Source: an uncultured Oscillospiraceae bacterium
GTDB lineage: Bacteria > Bacillota > Clostridia > Oscillospirales > Oscillospiraceae
Direction: 5' to 3'
DNA: 64,000 bases
Assembly (NCBI GenBank): GCA_934667095.1
Contig: CAKULE010000002.1
Span: forward strand, 62,001-126,000
Under the pieces are notes generated by a model. It was given only the letters and a program-made list of their open reading frames with translations. It was not told the origin of the DNA and did not search any database. Below are positions 55,359 to 64,000 of this stretch, in pieces; positions within the stretch are counted from its first letter, which is position 1, and the number at the start of each line of letters is the position of its first letter. Made by a program: the position numbers and the translations under genes.

Positions 55359-56480
55359 ATGCTGCAATTTGACGAGTATAAAGTAAAGCTGAACAACCTG
55401 CGCCCCGATCTGGAGCTGCTGGGCCAGTCCCTCGATCTGGACAGTGCGGAGCGGGAGCTGGACATGCTCCGGGCGGAGTCCGCCTCCGACGGGTTCTGGA
55501 ACAACGTGGAGAAGGCCCAGAAGGTCCAGCAGCGCATCAGCCAGCTGGAGTCCAAGGTGGGCGCCCAGCAGAAGCGTCTGTCCGCGCTGGAGGACCTGCT
55601 GGTGCTGTGCGAAATGGGCAACGAGGAGGAGGACGCCTCCCTCCTGCCCGAGCTGGAAGAGGGCTATGACCAGCTGGTGAGCGGCATGGAGACCGCCCGG
55701 CTGGAGACGCTGCTCTCCGGTGAGTATGACGACAACCCCGCCATCATCTCCCTTCAGGCGGGCGCCGGCGGCACCGAGGCCCAGGACTGGGCCCAGATGC
55801 TCTACCGCATGTACACCCGCTGGGCCGAGCGCCACGGCTTCACCTATTCCATTCTGGACTATCAGGACGGCGAGGAGGCGGGCATCAAGTCCGCCGCCAT
55901 CCGCATCGAGGGCCAGCACGCCTACGGCTACCTGAAGAGCGAGCACGGCGTCCACCGGCTGGTTCGGGTCTCCCCCTTTGACGCCAACGCCCGGCGTCAG
56001 ACCTCCTTCGCCGCGGTGGAGGTCACTCCCGAGATCGACGACAGCGTAGAGGTGGACATCCGTCCCGAGGATATCGAGATGCAGGTGTACCGCTCCTCCG
56101 GCGCCGGCGGACAGCACATCAACAAGACCTCCTCCGCCGTGCGTCTGATCCACAAGCCCACGGGTATCGTGGTGGCCTCCCAGCAGGAGCGGTCCCAGTT
56201 CCAGAACAAGGAGACCTGTATGAAGATGCTGCGCTCCAAGCTGGTGCAGATCAAGGAGCAGGAGCACCTGGACAAGATCTCCGACATCAAGGGCACCCAG
56301 CTGAAGATCGAGTGGGGCAGCCAGATCCGCTCCTATGTGTTCATGCCCTACCAGCTGGTGAAGGACAACCGCACCGCCTACGAGACCAGCAACATCAACG
56401 CCGTGATGGACGGCGATCTGGACGGCTTCATCAACGCCTACCTCACTGCCTCTGCCACCGGCAACTGGGCAACCAAATAA
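55359..56480 (+). CDS. prfB: Peptide chain release factor 2, without programmed frameshift
   Basis: RF2 (373 aa) recognises UGA/UAA and hydrolyses peptidyl-tRNA. The anticodon-like SPF motif (VSPFDANARRQTS) and the catalytic GGQ (GAGGQHINKTSSA) are present. In many bacteria the gene contains an in-frame UGA at codon 26 and needs a +1 shift at CUU-UGA-C. Here codons 25-26 read CTC GAT and the frame is open throughout, so that autoregulation is absent. AAGGATG lies upstream of the ATG. Confidence 0.97.
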   Translation: MLQFDEYKVKLNNLRPDLELLGQSLDLDSAERELDMLRAESASDGFWNNVEKAQKVQQRISQLESKVGAQQKRLSALEDLLVLCEMGNEEEDASLLPELEEGYDQLVSGMETARLETLLSGEYDDNPAIISLQAGAGGTEAQDWAQMLYRMYTRWAERHGFTYSILDYQDGEEAGIKSAAIRIEGQHAYGYLKSEHGVHRLVRVSPFDANARRQTSFAAVEVTPEIDDSVEVDIRPEDIEMQVYRSSGAGGQHINKTSSAVRLIHKPTGIVVASQQERSQFQNKETCMKMLRSKLVQIKEQEHLDKISDIKGTQLKIEWGSQIRSYVFMPYQLVKDNRTAYETSNINAVMDGDLDGFINAYLTASATGNWATK

Positions 56481-56487
56481 CGCCATG

Positions 56488-56518
56488 TTATACAACAGGG
56501 CCGGGCCATATGGCCCGG
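56488..56518 (+). terminator. GC hairpin after prfB
   Basis: CCGGGCC-atat-GGCCCGG, extended by CAGG/CCTG, lies 15 bp past the stop. No T tract follows, so termination is uncertain. Confidence 0.5.
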
Positions 56519-56579
56519 TCCTGTGTCGTATTGCCCAAAAAACATGGTCCAAATTTTACCCCCGCTTTACCGGAAAGAC

Positions 56580-56608
56580 TTGCATTTTTCCGTCCTGAAC
56601 GCTATGAT
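56580..56608 (+). promoter_or_regulatory. Sigma-A promoter of the 5'-nucleotidase gene
   Basis: TTGCAT (56580-56585) and TATGAT (56603-56608) are 17 bp apart. Confidence 0.72.
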
Positions 56609-56676
56609 AAATGATACAGAGAATAGGGATTTTGTCCCTGTGCTCAAAATTCGGAACGAAAGAAAGGCGGTATCTC

Positions 56677-58518
56677 ATGAAGAAAAAGCTCTTCTCCCTA
56701 CTGATGGCCATGGCTATGGTCCTCAGTCTGGCCATCCCCGCATTCGCCAGCGAGGGGGACGGTCTGGTCATCGCCCCCGCGCCCTCCATGTCCGATTCCA
56801 TTGTGATCCTCCACACCAACGACGTCCACGGCGCCGTGGAGAGCTATGCCAAGGTGGCCGCCCTCAAGGCACAGTACGAGGCGCTGGGCGCCTATGTGCT
56901 GGTCATGGACGCCGGCGACTTCAGTCAGGGCACCACCTACGTCAGCACCTCGCTGGGAGCCACGGCCGTTGAGCTGATGGGCCTTGCCGGCTATGACGTG
57001 GTCGCCCCCGGCAACCATGAGTTCGACTATGGCTACGAGGCTCTGAAGGCCAACGCCGCCAGCGCCAAGTTCCCCATTCTGGCCGCCAACGTCAAGTACA
57101 ACGGTGAGCTGGCCTTCGGCGACCATGTGACCTTCACCGCCCCTGACGGCACCAAGATCGGCGTGTTCGGTCTGGACACCCCCGAGACCGCCAGCAAGGC
57201 CCACCCCGGCAAGATCAAGGGCATCACCTTTGACGGCGGCGAGGCCCTGTACGCCGTGGCGCAGGCTCAGGTGGACGCCCTGAAGGCCGACGGCTGCAAG
57301 TACGTCATCGCGCTGGGCCATCTGGGCATCGACGATGAGACCGCCGCCACCGCCAACCGCTCCATCGACCTGCTGGAGAAGGTCAACGGCATCGATGTGT
57401 TCATCGACGGCCACTCCCACTCCACGCTGGACGAGATCGTGGCCAAGACCAACGAGACCCGCACCGTCAACGGCACAGTCCTGACCTCCACTGGCACCAA
57501 GCTGGCCCGCATCGGCGTGGTCACCATCAAGGACGGCGTCATCACCACCGAGTGCGTGGACACCAGCACCATCGAGGTCCCCGAGAACGATCCTGTGGCC
57601 GCCCGCGCCGCTGAGATCGTGGCTGAGGTCGAGGCCGAGTACGGCGCCGTGTTCGCCACCACCGAGGTGGAGCTGAACGGCGCCAAGGCCCCCGGCAACC
57701 GCACCCAGGAGACCAATCTGGGCGACCTCATCACCGACGCCCTCCTGTGGAAGGCCGCCCAGCAGGGCGAGGACGTGGACGGCGCCATCACCAACGGCGG
57801 CGGCATCCGCGCCACCATCAAGGCCGGCGACATCACCAAGAACGACATCAACACCGTGCTCCCCTTCGGCAACACCCTGAACATCATCAGGATCAAGGGC
57901 TCCGAGCTGCTGGAAGTGCTGGAGGCCTCCACCTTCTGCACCCCCGATGCCATCGGCGGCTTCCCCCAGGTGGCCGGCATTGAGTTCACGCTGGACACCA
58001 CCAAGGCCTATGACAAGGGTGAGGCCTATCCCGGCACCACCTACTTCGCCCCCAACTCCATCAACCGCGTGACCATCAAGACCGTGGGCGGCAAGGCCTT
58101 TGATCCCGATGCCATCTACACCATCGCCACCAACGACTTTATGGCCTCTGGCGGCGACACCTACTACCGCTTCGTCAACGCCACTGCCAACTACGATCTG
58201 GGCATCCCCATGGACGAGGTGGTCATGGAGTATATCAACACCGTGCTGGGCGGCAAGATCACCGCTGAGAAGTACGGTGAGCCCGCGGGCCGCATCACCA
58301 TCGTGAACGAGCCTGTGGTCGAGCCCGAGCCTGAGCCCGAGCAGCCCGAGTCCACCACCTATGTGGTCGTCCGGGGCGACAGCCTGTGGCGCATCGCCGC
58401 CAAGCATCTGGGCTCCGGTGCCAAGTGGACCACCATCTATGAGGCCAACAAGGGCATTATCAAGAACCCCAACCTGATCTATGTGGGTCAGGCACTCATG
58501 ATCCCTCTGGGCGAGTAA
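56677..58518 (+). CDS. Secreted 5'-nucleotidase/UshA-like protein with C-terminal LysM
   Basis: The 613-aa protein has a signal peptide (1-25, cleavage after AFA). A calcineurin-like metallophosphatase domain follows, with HTNDVHG at residue 46, DAGD, GNHEFDYG and GHSHS. The 5'-nucleotidase C-terminal domain has NLGDLITDALLW, ITNGGGIRATI and GNTLNIIRIKGSELLEVLE. After a Glu-Pro linker comes one LysM repeat (about 565-612, VVRGDSLWRIAAKHLG) that would bind peptidoglycan. It likely salvages extracellular nucleotides at the cell wall, which fits the purine phosphorylase at 62.7 kb. AGAAAGG precedes the ATG. Confidence 0.94.
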   Translation: MKKKLFSLLMAMAMVLSLAIPAFASEGDGLVIAPAPSMSDSIVILHTNDVHGAVESYAKVAALKAQYEALGAYVLVMDAGDFSQGTTYVSTSLGATAVELMGLAGYDVVAPGNHEFDYGYEALKANAASAKFPILAANVKYNGELAFGDHVTFTAPDGTKIGVFGLDTPETASKAHPGKIKGITFDGGEALYAVAQAQVDALKADGCKYVIALGHLGIDDETAATANRSIDLLEKVNGIDVFIDGHSHSTLDEIVAKTNETRTVNGTVLTSTGTKLARIGVVTIKDGVITTECVDTSTIEVPENDPVAARAAEIVAEVEAEYGAVFATTEVELNGAKAPGNRTQETNLGDLITDALLWKAAQQGEDVDGAITNGGGIRATIKAGDITKNDINTVLPFGNTLNIIRIKGSELLEVLEASTFCTPDAIGGFPQVAGIEFTLDTTKAYDKGEAYPGTTYFAPNSINRVTIKTVGGKAFDPDAIYTIATNDFMASGGDTYYRFVNATANYDLGIPMDEVVMEYINTVLGGKITAEKYGEPAGRITIVNEPVVEPEPEPEQPESTTYVVVRGDSLWRIAAKHLGSGAKWTTIYEANKGIIKNPNLIYVGQALMIPLGE

Positions 58519-58529
58519 TCGTTTGAAAG

Positions 58530-58571
58530 GCAAAAGCGCGCCCCGGTCATAGACCGGGGCGCGCTTTTTTA
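58530..58571. terminator. Bidirectional terminator
   Basis: A 17-bp perfect stem (58532-58548 with 58552-58568) with an ATA loop is flanked by AAAA and TTTTTT, between the 5'-nucleotidase gene and the convergent kinase gene. Confidence 0.92.
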
Positions 58572-59435
58572 TGCCTGATTCAGCCGGGCGGCCAACGCCT
58601 TGGCCAGCCCGTCGTAGTACCGGAACCGCTCCCGGTCCACTTCGTCGCTGTACCGGTTGCCCAGCATCACCCACTCGCAGTACTCCGCCAGAATAAAGTA
58701 GTCCAGATCCCGGCGGTAGTCCTCCCAGAGGACGCCCCGCTGCCGCAGCAGGCGGTCGTAATAGTACCGAACGGCGAATTCCCGGTCCTCCTCCGTGAGG
58801 AAGAAGAGGGCATCCGGCTCCTCCTTGCCGTGGGCCAGCAGGCGGGCCAGCGGCGCAGGATAGGGAAGCATCCCCGCCGCCTCCCAGTCGATGAGGACGG
58901 CCCGCGCTCCGCCGACCAGCACATTGAAGGGCAGCAGGTCGTCATGGCAGAGGGTGCGGGGCAGGGCGGTGTACCGGCGGAGATACGCGCCGTAGGCAGT
59001 CTCCAGCGCCGGATCGTTGAGCCAGTCCTTCCAGCCGGTCCGGGAGGTGAGGGACTGCTCCAGCGTCCAGCCCGCCCCATCCAGATCAGCCCGGCCCCAG
59101 AAGCGGCCCTGCAGATCCGTAAGGGCATCCAGCGCGGGGATCAGCTTCTCCTTGGTGCAGCGGCAGAGGTCCTCCCCGGGGACGTACTCCATCAGGAGCC
59201 AGTCCGCACCCTCCGCCCGGGCGGTGCCGTACAGCTGCGGGACCGCCGGCCCGGCATCCCTCAGGAAGGTGGTGTATACCTCCAGCTCCATCTCCTTGGC
59301 GGGCTTGAGCACGCACTCCCGCCCGGCGTGGGACACCTTCCAGACGTCGTAGTCCCCGTCGTCCTCCTCGTGGGGGAAGGGCGTACAGGCCGCGCCCTCC
59401 AGCCCCAGAGCCGGCAAAACATGATCCAGCTCCAT
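58569..59435 (-). CDS. Aminoglycoside phosphotransferase (APH)-fold kinase
   Basis: The 288-aa protein has the APH/choline kinase fold. The catalytic loop HDDLLPFN and the metal-binding IDWE are in order at about residues 165-185, after an N-lobe with KVSHAGRECVLKPAKEMELEVYT and LLMEYVPGEDL. Small-molecule kinases of this type phosphorylate aminoglycosides, choline, homoserine or sugars; nothing here indicates drug resistance. The ATG at 59435 follows AAGGAG, and the frame's upstream extension overlaps the chromate transporter gene. It lies 10 bp after chrA and so belongs to the nadE-chrA unit. Confidence 0.83.
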   Translation of the reverse strand: MELDHVLPALGLEGAACTPFPHEEDDGDYDVWKVSHAGRECVLKPAKEMELEVYTTFLRDAGPAVPQLYGTARAEGADWLLMEYVPGEDLCRCTKEKLIPALDALTDLQGRFWGRADLDGAGWTLEQSLTSRTGWKDWLNDPALETAYGAYLRRYTALPRTLCHDDLLPFNVLVGGARAVLIDWEAAGMLPYPAPLARLLAHGKEEPDALFFLTEEDREFAVRYYYDRLLRQRGVLWEDYRRDLDYFILAEYCEWVMLGNRYSDEVDRERFRYYDGLAKALAARLNQA

Positions 59436-59445
59436 AAGGGTCTCC

Positions 59446-60024
59446 TTACAGGCGGAAGATGATACCCACCAGCGCAGCCAGAGCAATGAAGCAGATGGGA
59501 TGCAGTTTTTTCAGCGGAGTGAACTTGATGAGCACAAAAATGACCACCGCCAGAATAATGGCCGGCCAGTAGAACAGCTCCGTCTTGATCACCTGATACC
59601 CCGGCACCTCGACCTCGTGGAACATGAGGGCGATCTTGGCCACCTGAAGCATGGCCGCGGTGATGAGGGCCGCGGAGGCCGCCCGCAGGCCATAGAACAC
59701 GCTGTCCACCACCTTGGACTGGCGGAAGCGCTGCAGAAAGGCGGAAATGATGAGGATAATGACGATGGAGGGGAAGATGAGGCCCAGCGTGGCGATGATG
59801 CCGCCGGGCACACCACCGGTGGTGAAGCCCACGTAGGTGGCCATGTTCACGCCCATGGGGCCGGGGGTGGACTCAGATACGGCGATCATGTCCGCCATCT
59901 GCCCGGCGGTGAACCAACCGGTGCGGTTGCCCAATTCTGTCAGAAAGGGGATGGTGGCAAGGCCGCCTCCCACGGAGAACAGGCCCACCTTGCAGAACTC
60001 GAAAAACAGACACAGGTACAGCAT
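59446..60024 (-). CDS. chrA: Chromate transporter, second half-protein
   Basis: The 192-aa protein is a short CHR-domain transporter with about six hydrophobic segments: FFEFCKVGLFSVGGGLATIPFL, the motif SESTPGPMGVNMATYVGF and GGIIATLGLIFPSIVIILII. Short CHR proteins usually occur as adjacent pairs that are thought to form a heterodimer in inverted orientation. Its ATG overlaps the stop of the first half (TAATG). Chromate export is the annotated activity, but physiological sulfate-like anions are possible. Confidence 0.92.
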   Translation of the reverse strand: MLYLCLFFEFCKVGLFSVGGGLATIPFLTELGNRTGWFTAGQMADMIAVSESTPGPMGVNMATYVGFTTGGVPGGIIATLGLIFPSIVIILIISAFLQRFRQSKVVDSVFYGLRAASAALITAAMLQVAKIALMFHEVEVPGYQVIKTELFYWPAIILAVVIFVLIKFTPLKKLHPICFIALAALVGIIFRL

Positions 60025-60602
60025 TACTTCAGCCCTCCCTTCGCGGCCTTGACGCACAGGCCGGCCACGCCGGCGATGAGCACCAGCGCCACCGGGGAGC
60101 ACAGGGCGCTGAGCAGAGCGCTCTCCGTGGGCACAAACAGGTTGACCGCCGACAGGGCCAGCACGGCTACGTAGATGATGCCGGTGGGCACGTCCTTTAC
60201 GGCCCCCTTCACCAGCTTGATGACGCTGGAGAGGATCAGGGCCACCACGCCGGCGCGCACGCCGTTGAATGCGTGGACCACCCACTGGTTTTCCATAAAG
60301 TTCCGCAGGAAGGCGGCCACCAGAATGATGATGACCATAGAGGGGAACACCACGCCCAGGGTGGCGACGATGCCGCCCCACACCCCGGCACGGGCGGAGC
60401 CCACAAAGGTGGCCGTGTTCACGGCGATAACGCCAGGGGTACACTGCCCCACGGCGTAGTAGTCGGCCAGCTGGTCCTCTGTGGCCCAGCCCTTCTTCTC
60501 CACCAGCTCACGCTGGAGGATGGGCAGCATGGCGTATCCGCCGCCAAAGGTACACACGCCCACCTTGGCAAAGGCCAGAAACAGTTCCAGATACTTTTTC
60601 AC
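60024..60602 (-). CDS. chrA: Chromate transporter, first half-protein
   Basis: This 192-aa CHR-domain protein has FLAFAKVGVCTFGGGYAMLPIL, QCTPGVIAVNTATFVG and GGIVATLGVVFPSMVIIILV. It is the partner of the next gene, from which it differs throughout, so the pair is an old duplication. The start codon is GTG (60602), eleven bases after GGAGG. It begins 3 bp after the nadE stop and is translated from the same mRNA. Confidence 0.92.
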   Translation of the reverse strand: MKKYLELFLAFAKVGVCTFGGGYAMLPILQRELVEKKGWATEDQLADYYAVGQCTPGVIAVNTATFVGSARAGVWGGIVATLGVVFPSMVIIILVAAFLRNFMENQWVVHAFNGVRAGVVALILSSVIKLVKGAVKDVPTGIIYVAVLALSAVNLFVPTESALLSALCSPVALVLIAGVAGLCVKAAKGGLK

Positions 60603-60605
60603 TGC

Positions 60606-62543
60606 TTATAATTCCTCCAATTCCGTCAGCCACAGGGCCGCAGAGGCGTCGCTGGGCATCCGCCAATCCCCCCGGGGTGAGAGCGCCACGGAGCCCACCT
60701 TGGGCCCGTCGGGCAGGCAGGAGCGCTTGAACTGCTGGGCGAAGAAGCGGCGGTAGAAATTTTTCAGCCATTTCAGCAGGGTCTCCCGGTCGTAGGCGGC
60801 GCCGAATGCCTGCTGGGCCAGCCGGAGCACCTTCCGGGGCGGGAAGCCCCAGCGGATGGCGTAGTACAGATAGAAATCGTGCAGCTCATAGGGGCCCACC
60901 AGATCCTCCGTCCGCTGGGCGATTTCCCCATCCTTGGGGGGCAGCAGTTCGGGGGACACCGGAGTGGCCAGAATGTCCCGCAGGACAGCGGCCAGGGCGG
61001 GGTCCCTCTCCTCGCAGTCATCGGCAGCGAAGGCCACAAGATGGCGCACCAGTGTCTTGGGGATGGAGGCGTTCACGCCGTACATGGACATGTGGTCTCC
61101 GTTGTAGGTGGCCCAGCCCAGCGCCAGCTCCGACAGGTCGCCGGTGCCGATGACCAGCCCGCCGGCCTTGTTGGCAATGTCCATCAGCACCTGGGTGCGC
61201 TCCCGGGCCTGCCCGTTCTCAAAGGTCACGGACAGGTCCTCCATGGACTGGCCGATGTCCCGGAAGTGGACCCGCACCGCTTCGCCGATGTCCACGGTGC
61301 GGAAATCCGCCCCGATGCCCTCAGCCAGCAGCTGGGCGTTGGACTTGGTGCGCTCTGTGGTGCCGAAGCAGGGCATGGTGACGGCGATGATGTCCGTCAT
61401 GGGCCGGCCCAGCATGGCCATGGCCCGGGCGGTGATGAGCAGAGCCAGCGTGGAGTCCAGTCCGCCGGACAGCCCCACCACCGCGGCCCCGGCCCCGGTG
61501 TGGGCCAGCCGCTTCTTCAGCCCCAACGCCGCGATGTTCAGGATCTCCTCGCACCGTTCCCGCCGGTCCCCGGCCTCCGCCGGGACGAAGGGCATGGGGG
61601 ATACCGGTCGGGTCAGTTCGGTCTTCTCCACGGCAAAGTGCGCCTCTCCCCAGCCGATGCTCTCCGCTTTCGGGAAGGTGGTCACCCGGCGGCGCTCGTA
61701 GCACAGCTTCTGCACGTCGATCTCGCTGACGGTCAGGCCGGCGGCAAACCGCTGCTCCGCCAGCAGTACGCCGTTTTCCGCAATCATGTTATGTCCGGCA
61801 AACACCAGATCGGTGGTGGACTCCCCCTCCCCGGCGTCGGCGTACACATAGCCGCACAGCAGCCGGGCGGACTGTCCCACCACCAGCGCCCGCCGGTAGG
61901 CCGCCTTGCCCGCCACCTCGTCGCTGGCGGACAGGTTCAGGATCAGAGTGGCCCCCCGCTCCGCCAGGGTGCGGGAGGGGGCGTCAGCGGCCCATAGATC
62001 CTCGCAAATCTCCACACCGATAACCAGCCCGGGTACATCAGGGCAGCTAATCAGGGGGCAGGCCCCGAACATCTCGATCCAGGGGCCGTACTCCCCCTCC
62101 GGATCGGGCACCCGGACGGAGAAGCCGTGATCCTCCATACCCGCCCCGCTGGCAAACCAGCGCTTCTCGTAGAACTCCCCATAGTTGGGGATATAAGTCT
62201 TGGGCACCACGGCTATCACCTGGCCCCGCTGTATGACTACGGCGCAGTTATACAGCTTGTTCCCCGAACGCAGTGGCATCCCTATGGTGGTGAGCACCTC
62301 GCACTCCCGGGTGGCCTCCAGAACGGTCCGCAGGCCATCCTCCGCCCCCTGAAGCAGGGCGTCCTGCAAAAAGAGGTCTCCGCAGGTGTAGCCGGTGAGG
62401 CACAGCTCCGGCAGGGCCAGCACCTTGACTCCCTGCTCTGCCGCCTGCTCCATCAGGGCGATGATCTGCCCGGCGTTGTAGGCGCAGTCGGCCACGCGGA
62501 TGGCCGGCGTGCCCGCCGCCACCTTCACAAAGCCGTCTCTCAT
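60606..62543 (-). CDS. nadE: Glutamine-dependent NAD+ synthetase
   Basis: NadE (645 aa) makes NAD+ from nicotinic acid adenine dinucleotide, ATP and glutamine. The N-terminal nitrilase-type amidase domain (about 1-280) carries the catalytic Glu-Lys-Cys set, in LALPELCLTGYTCGDL, YEKRWFASG and VIGVEICEDLWAA. The C-terminal synthetase has the PP-loop VVGLSGGLDSTLAL near residue 360 and ATYNGDHMSMYGVNASIPKTL. AAGGAGG precedes the ATG. The promoter is at 62582-62610. The chromate transporter pair follows. Confidence 0.96.
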   Translation of the reverse strand: MRDGFVKVAAGTPAIRVADCAYNAGQIIALMEQAAEQGVKVLALPELCLTGYTCGDLFLQDALLQGAEDGLRTVLEATRECEVLTTIGMPLRSGNKLYNCAVVIQRGQVIAVVPKTYIPNYGEFYEKRWFASGAGMEDHGFSVRVPDPEGEYGPWIEMFGACPLISCPDVPGLVIGVEICEDLWAADAPSRTLAERGATLILNLSASDEVAGKAAYRRALVVGQSARLLCGYVYADAGEGESTTDLVFAGHNMIAENGVLLAEQRFAAGLTVSEIDVQKLCYERRRVTTFPKAESIGWGEAHFAVEKTELTRPVSPMPFVPAEAGDRRERCEEILNIAALGLKKRLAHTGAGAAVVGLSGGLDSTLALLITARAMAMLGRPMTDIIAVTMPCFGTTERTKSNAQLLAEGIGADFRTVDIGEAVRVHFRDIGQSMEDLSVTFENGQARERTQVLMDIANKAGGLVIGTGDLSELALGWATYNGDHMSMYGVNASIPKTLVRHLVAFAADDCEERDPALAAVLRDILATPVSPELLPPKDGEIAQRTEDLVGPYELHDFYLYYAIRWGFPPRKVLRLAQQAFGAAYDRETLLKWLKNFYRRFFAQQFKRSCLPDGPKVGSVALSPRGDWRMPSDASAALWLTELEEL

Positions 62544-62581
62544 GGGTCATTCCTCCTTGCTCAAACATAAAATGACAGTTT

Positions 62582-62610
62582 ATCATACTGCTTATCTCGC
62601 TTAAAATCAA
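62582..62610 (-). promoter_or_regulatory. Sigma-A promoter of nadE
   Basis: On the minus strand, TTGATT (62605-62610) and TATGAT (62582-62587) are 17 bp apart. Confidence 0.72.
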
Positions 62611-62629
62611 GAGAGAGCCGCTCCATTCC

Positions 62630-62658
62630 TTGATTTTCGCCGCAAAATGGTGTAGAAT
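62630..62658 (+). promoter_or_regulatory. Sigma-A promoter of the purine nucleoside phosphorylase gene
   Basis: TTGATT (62630-62635) and TAGAAT (62653-62658) are 17 bp apart. It is divergent from nadE. Confidence 0.72.
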
Positions 62659-62688
62659 AGCACAATAATATAATGAGGAGGTATCGCC

Positions 62689-63513
62689 ATGCCGTACACA
62701 TTCCAGCAGTATCAGGAGAGCGCGGAGCTCATCCGCACCCGCATCGGCACTTTCGTCCCCAAGGTCGCCATGGTGCTGGGCTCCGGCCTCGGCTTCCTGG
62801 GCGATCAGGTGGAGCGCGCCATCGCCGTCTCCTACCGCGACATCCCCCATTTTCAGGTCTCCACCGCCCCGGGGCACAAGGGGCAGCTGGTGTTCGGCAC
62901 GCTGTCCGGCCAGCCGGTGGCAGTGATGCAGGGCCGTATGCACCACTACGAGGGCTACTCCTATCAGGACGTGTCCTACGCCGTGCGGGTGCTGCGGCTG
63001 CTGGGGTGCGAGACGCTGGTGGTCACCAATGCCGCCGGCTGCGTCCGCACGGACTGGACCCCCGGTGACGTCATGCTCATCACCGACCACATCAAGCTGT
63101 TCTCTGAGTCGCCTCTCCGGGGCCCCAATCTGCCGGAGTTCGGTGTGCGCTTCCCCGACATGTCCCACCTCTACACCCCCCGGCTCCAGCAGCTGGCGCG
63201 GGAGTCCGCCGCCGCGCTGGGCATCACTCTGCGGGAAGGGGTCTATATGTACTTCCACGGCCCCCAGTATGAGACCCCCGCCGAGATCCGCGCCGCCCGT
63301 CTGCTGGGAGCGGACGCCGCCGGTATGTCCACCGCACCGGAGGCCATCGTGGCCGGCCACTGCGGTATGGAGGTGCTGGGCTTCACCCTGCTGAGCAACA
63401 TGGCCGCCGGCATCCTCGACCAGCCTCTCAGTGAGGAGGAGGTGCTGGAGGCGGCGGCCGCCGCCCGGGAGCACTTCTCTGCCCTCATTCTGGACTGCCT
63501 GCGCAAATTCTGA
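62689..63513 (+). CDS. punA: Purine-nucleoside phosphorylase
   Basis: The 274-aa enzyme is a trimeric-type PNP that cleaves (deoxy)inosine and guanosine with phosphate. The phosphate site AMVLGSGLGFLGD, GRMHHYEGYS, TNAAGCV and the purine-binding GADAAGMSTAPEAIVA are present. GAGGAGG precedes the ATG. The following amidohydrolase gene starts 17 bp later, so the two form a nucleoside salvage operon. Confidence 0.95.
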   Translation: MPYTFQQYQESAELIRTRIGTFVPKVAMVLGSGLGFLGDQVERAIAVSYRDIPHFQVSTAPGHKGQLVFGTLSGQPVAVMQGRMHHYEGYSYQDVSYAVRVLRLLGCETLVVTNAAGCVRTDWTPGDVMLITDHIKLFSESPLRGPNLPEFGVRFPDMSHLYTPRLQQLARESAAALGITLREGVYMYFHGPQYETPAEIRAARLLGADAAGMSTAPEAIVAGHCGMEVLGFTLLSNMAAGILDQPLSEEEVLEAAAAAREHFSALILDCLRKF

Positions 63514-63530
63514 ACCACAGGAGGCGTTTT

Positions 63531-64000
63531 ATGTCTGTACTGTTCACCCACGTCACCGCCCTGCTGATGGACGACAGCTTCACCACCCTGCGGGACGGCT
63601 TTGTGGCCGTGGAGGGCCACGACATCAGCTATGTCGGCCTCGACCGCCCCGCCGGTGAATTTGACCGGACCATCGACTGCACCGGCAGGGTGATGATGCC
63701 CGGCTTTGTCAACGCCCACACCCACATCCCCATGACCCTCATGCGGGGGTACGGCGGCGGGCACGACCTGCACACATGGCTGCAGGACTATATTTTCCCC
63801 GCTGAGGCCAAGCTGGACGACCGGGCGGTGGCCGCCGGGGCCGGGCTGGGTCTGGCGGAAATGATCGCCTCCGGCGTCACCTGCATCGCAGACATGTACG
63901 CCCACTCCGACGTCATCGCCCGGCAGGTGCTGGAGGCCGGCATCAGCGCCGATCTGTCCTGCGGCGGGGTCTACTTTGGCGACCCGGCGGACTTCTCCCC
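63531..64000 (+). CDS. Amidohydrolase, probable S-adenosylhomocysteine/methylthioadenosine deaminase (partial)
   Basis: The first 156 codons are in the window; the gene runs off the right edge. The N-terminus has the amidohydrolase composite domain (FVAVEGHDISYVG) and the metal-binding PGFVNAHTHIPMTLMRG. DLHTWLQDYIFPAEAKL is typical of the MtaD/SAH-deaminase group. It would deaminate SAH, MTA or a related nucleoside, feeding the neighbouring phosphorylase. CAGGAGG precedes the ATG at 63531. Confidence 0.85.
   Translation, partial: MSVLFTHVTALLMDDSFTTLRDGFVAVEGHDISYVGLDRPAGEFDRTIDCTGRVMMPGFVNAHTHIPMTLMRGYGGGHDLHTWLQDYIFPAEAKLDDRAVAAGAGLGLAEMIASGVTCIADMYAHSDVIARQVLEAGISADLSCGGVYFGDPADFS

Overview
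The window comes from a high-GC, spore-forming, butyrate-producing gut-type member of the Clostridia (Bacillota), most like the Oscillospiraceae group that includes Flavonifractor, Lawsonibacter and Intestinimonas. The evidence is sporulation genes (spoVT, dipicolinate synthase spoVFA/spoVFB, a SpoIIQ-like M23 gene behind a sigma-F promoter match), butyrate kinase plus an acyl-CoA:acetate CoA-transferase, Bacillota-style infC-rpmI-rplT and asp23-yloV pairs, and a GC content well above typical Clostridium. The genus is an inference. I see no rRNA, convincing tRNA, prophage, insertion sequence or CRISPR array. It reads as core chromosome with a few decayed or rearranged genes. About 20 sigma-A promoters can be picked out by eye, nearly all with an exact 17-bp spacer.

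Layout. 0.3-14.3 kb, minus strand: ptsH, mutS2, rpoN, then yqzL-recO, small membrane and phosphatase genes, and a DNA-repair block uvrB-traX-mmcQ-uvrA preceded by radC. uvrB has a LexA box inside its promoter and a partial duplicate of its own 3' end just downstream. 14.4-25.9 kb: a WYL regulator with a palindrome at its start site, an ECF sigma/membrane-partner pair, a single-domain GlmU-like nucleotidyltransferase, a MATE pump behind a riboswitch or attenuator-like leader, CoA-transferase, spoVT, butyrate kinase, the M23 sporulation gene, an odd PAS/short-chain-dehydrogenase chimera, and rpe-recR behind a 240-nt structured leader. 26.3-29.3 kb: a four-gene xpaC-telA-TPM-glycine-rich operon. 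29.4-32.4 kb: ribU under an FMN riboswitch, an SLOG-family gene with a LexA-like box, and infC(ATA start)-rpmI-rplT behind a leader with two terminator-type hairpins. 32.5-36.2 kb: corA, dipicolinate synthase, and an XRE-TPR regulator with a 55-aa ORF, each driven by a promoter carrying the same 44-bp repeat.

36.3-44.6 kb is one long minus-strand operon, aroF-aroB-aroA-(GNAT remnant)-aroC-gamma carbonic anhydrase-pheA-aroKQ-aroE. It encodes every step from DAHP to chorismate and on to phenylpyruvate. Its leader carries a previously unannotated 31-aa peptide with F, Y, W, F, F, followed by a textbook terminator hairpin: an apparent leader-peptide attenuator for aromatic amino acids, which is unusual in Bacillota. 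I rate this the best lead in the window.

44.7-64 kb: cinA, an amine-oxidase-domain/degenerate NodB secreted protein, DUF3842, a kinase fusion and an ECF S-component; thiI; DIP1984; asp23-yloV; a PfkB kinase; prfB without the programmed frameshift; a secreted 5'-nucleotidase with LysM; an APH-like kinase; a split chromate transporter; nadE; and purine nucleoside phosphorylase followed by an amidohydrolase cut by the window edge.
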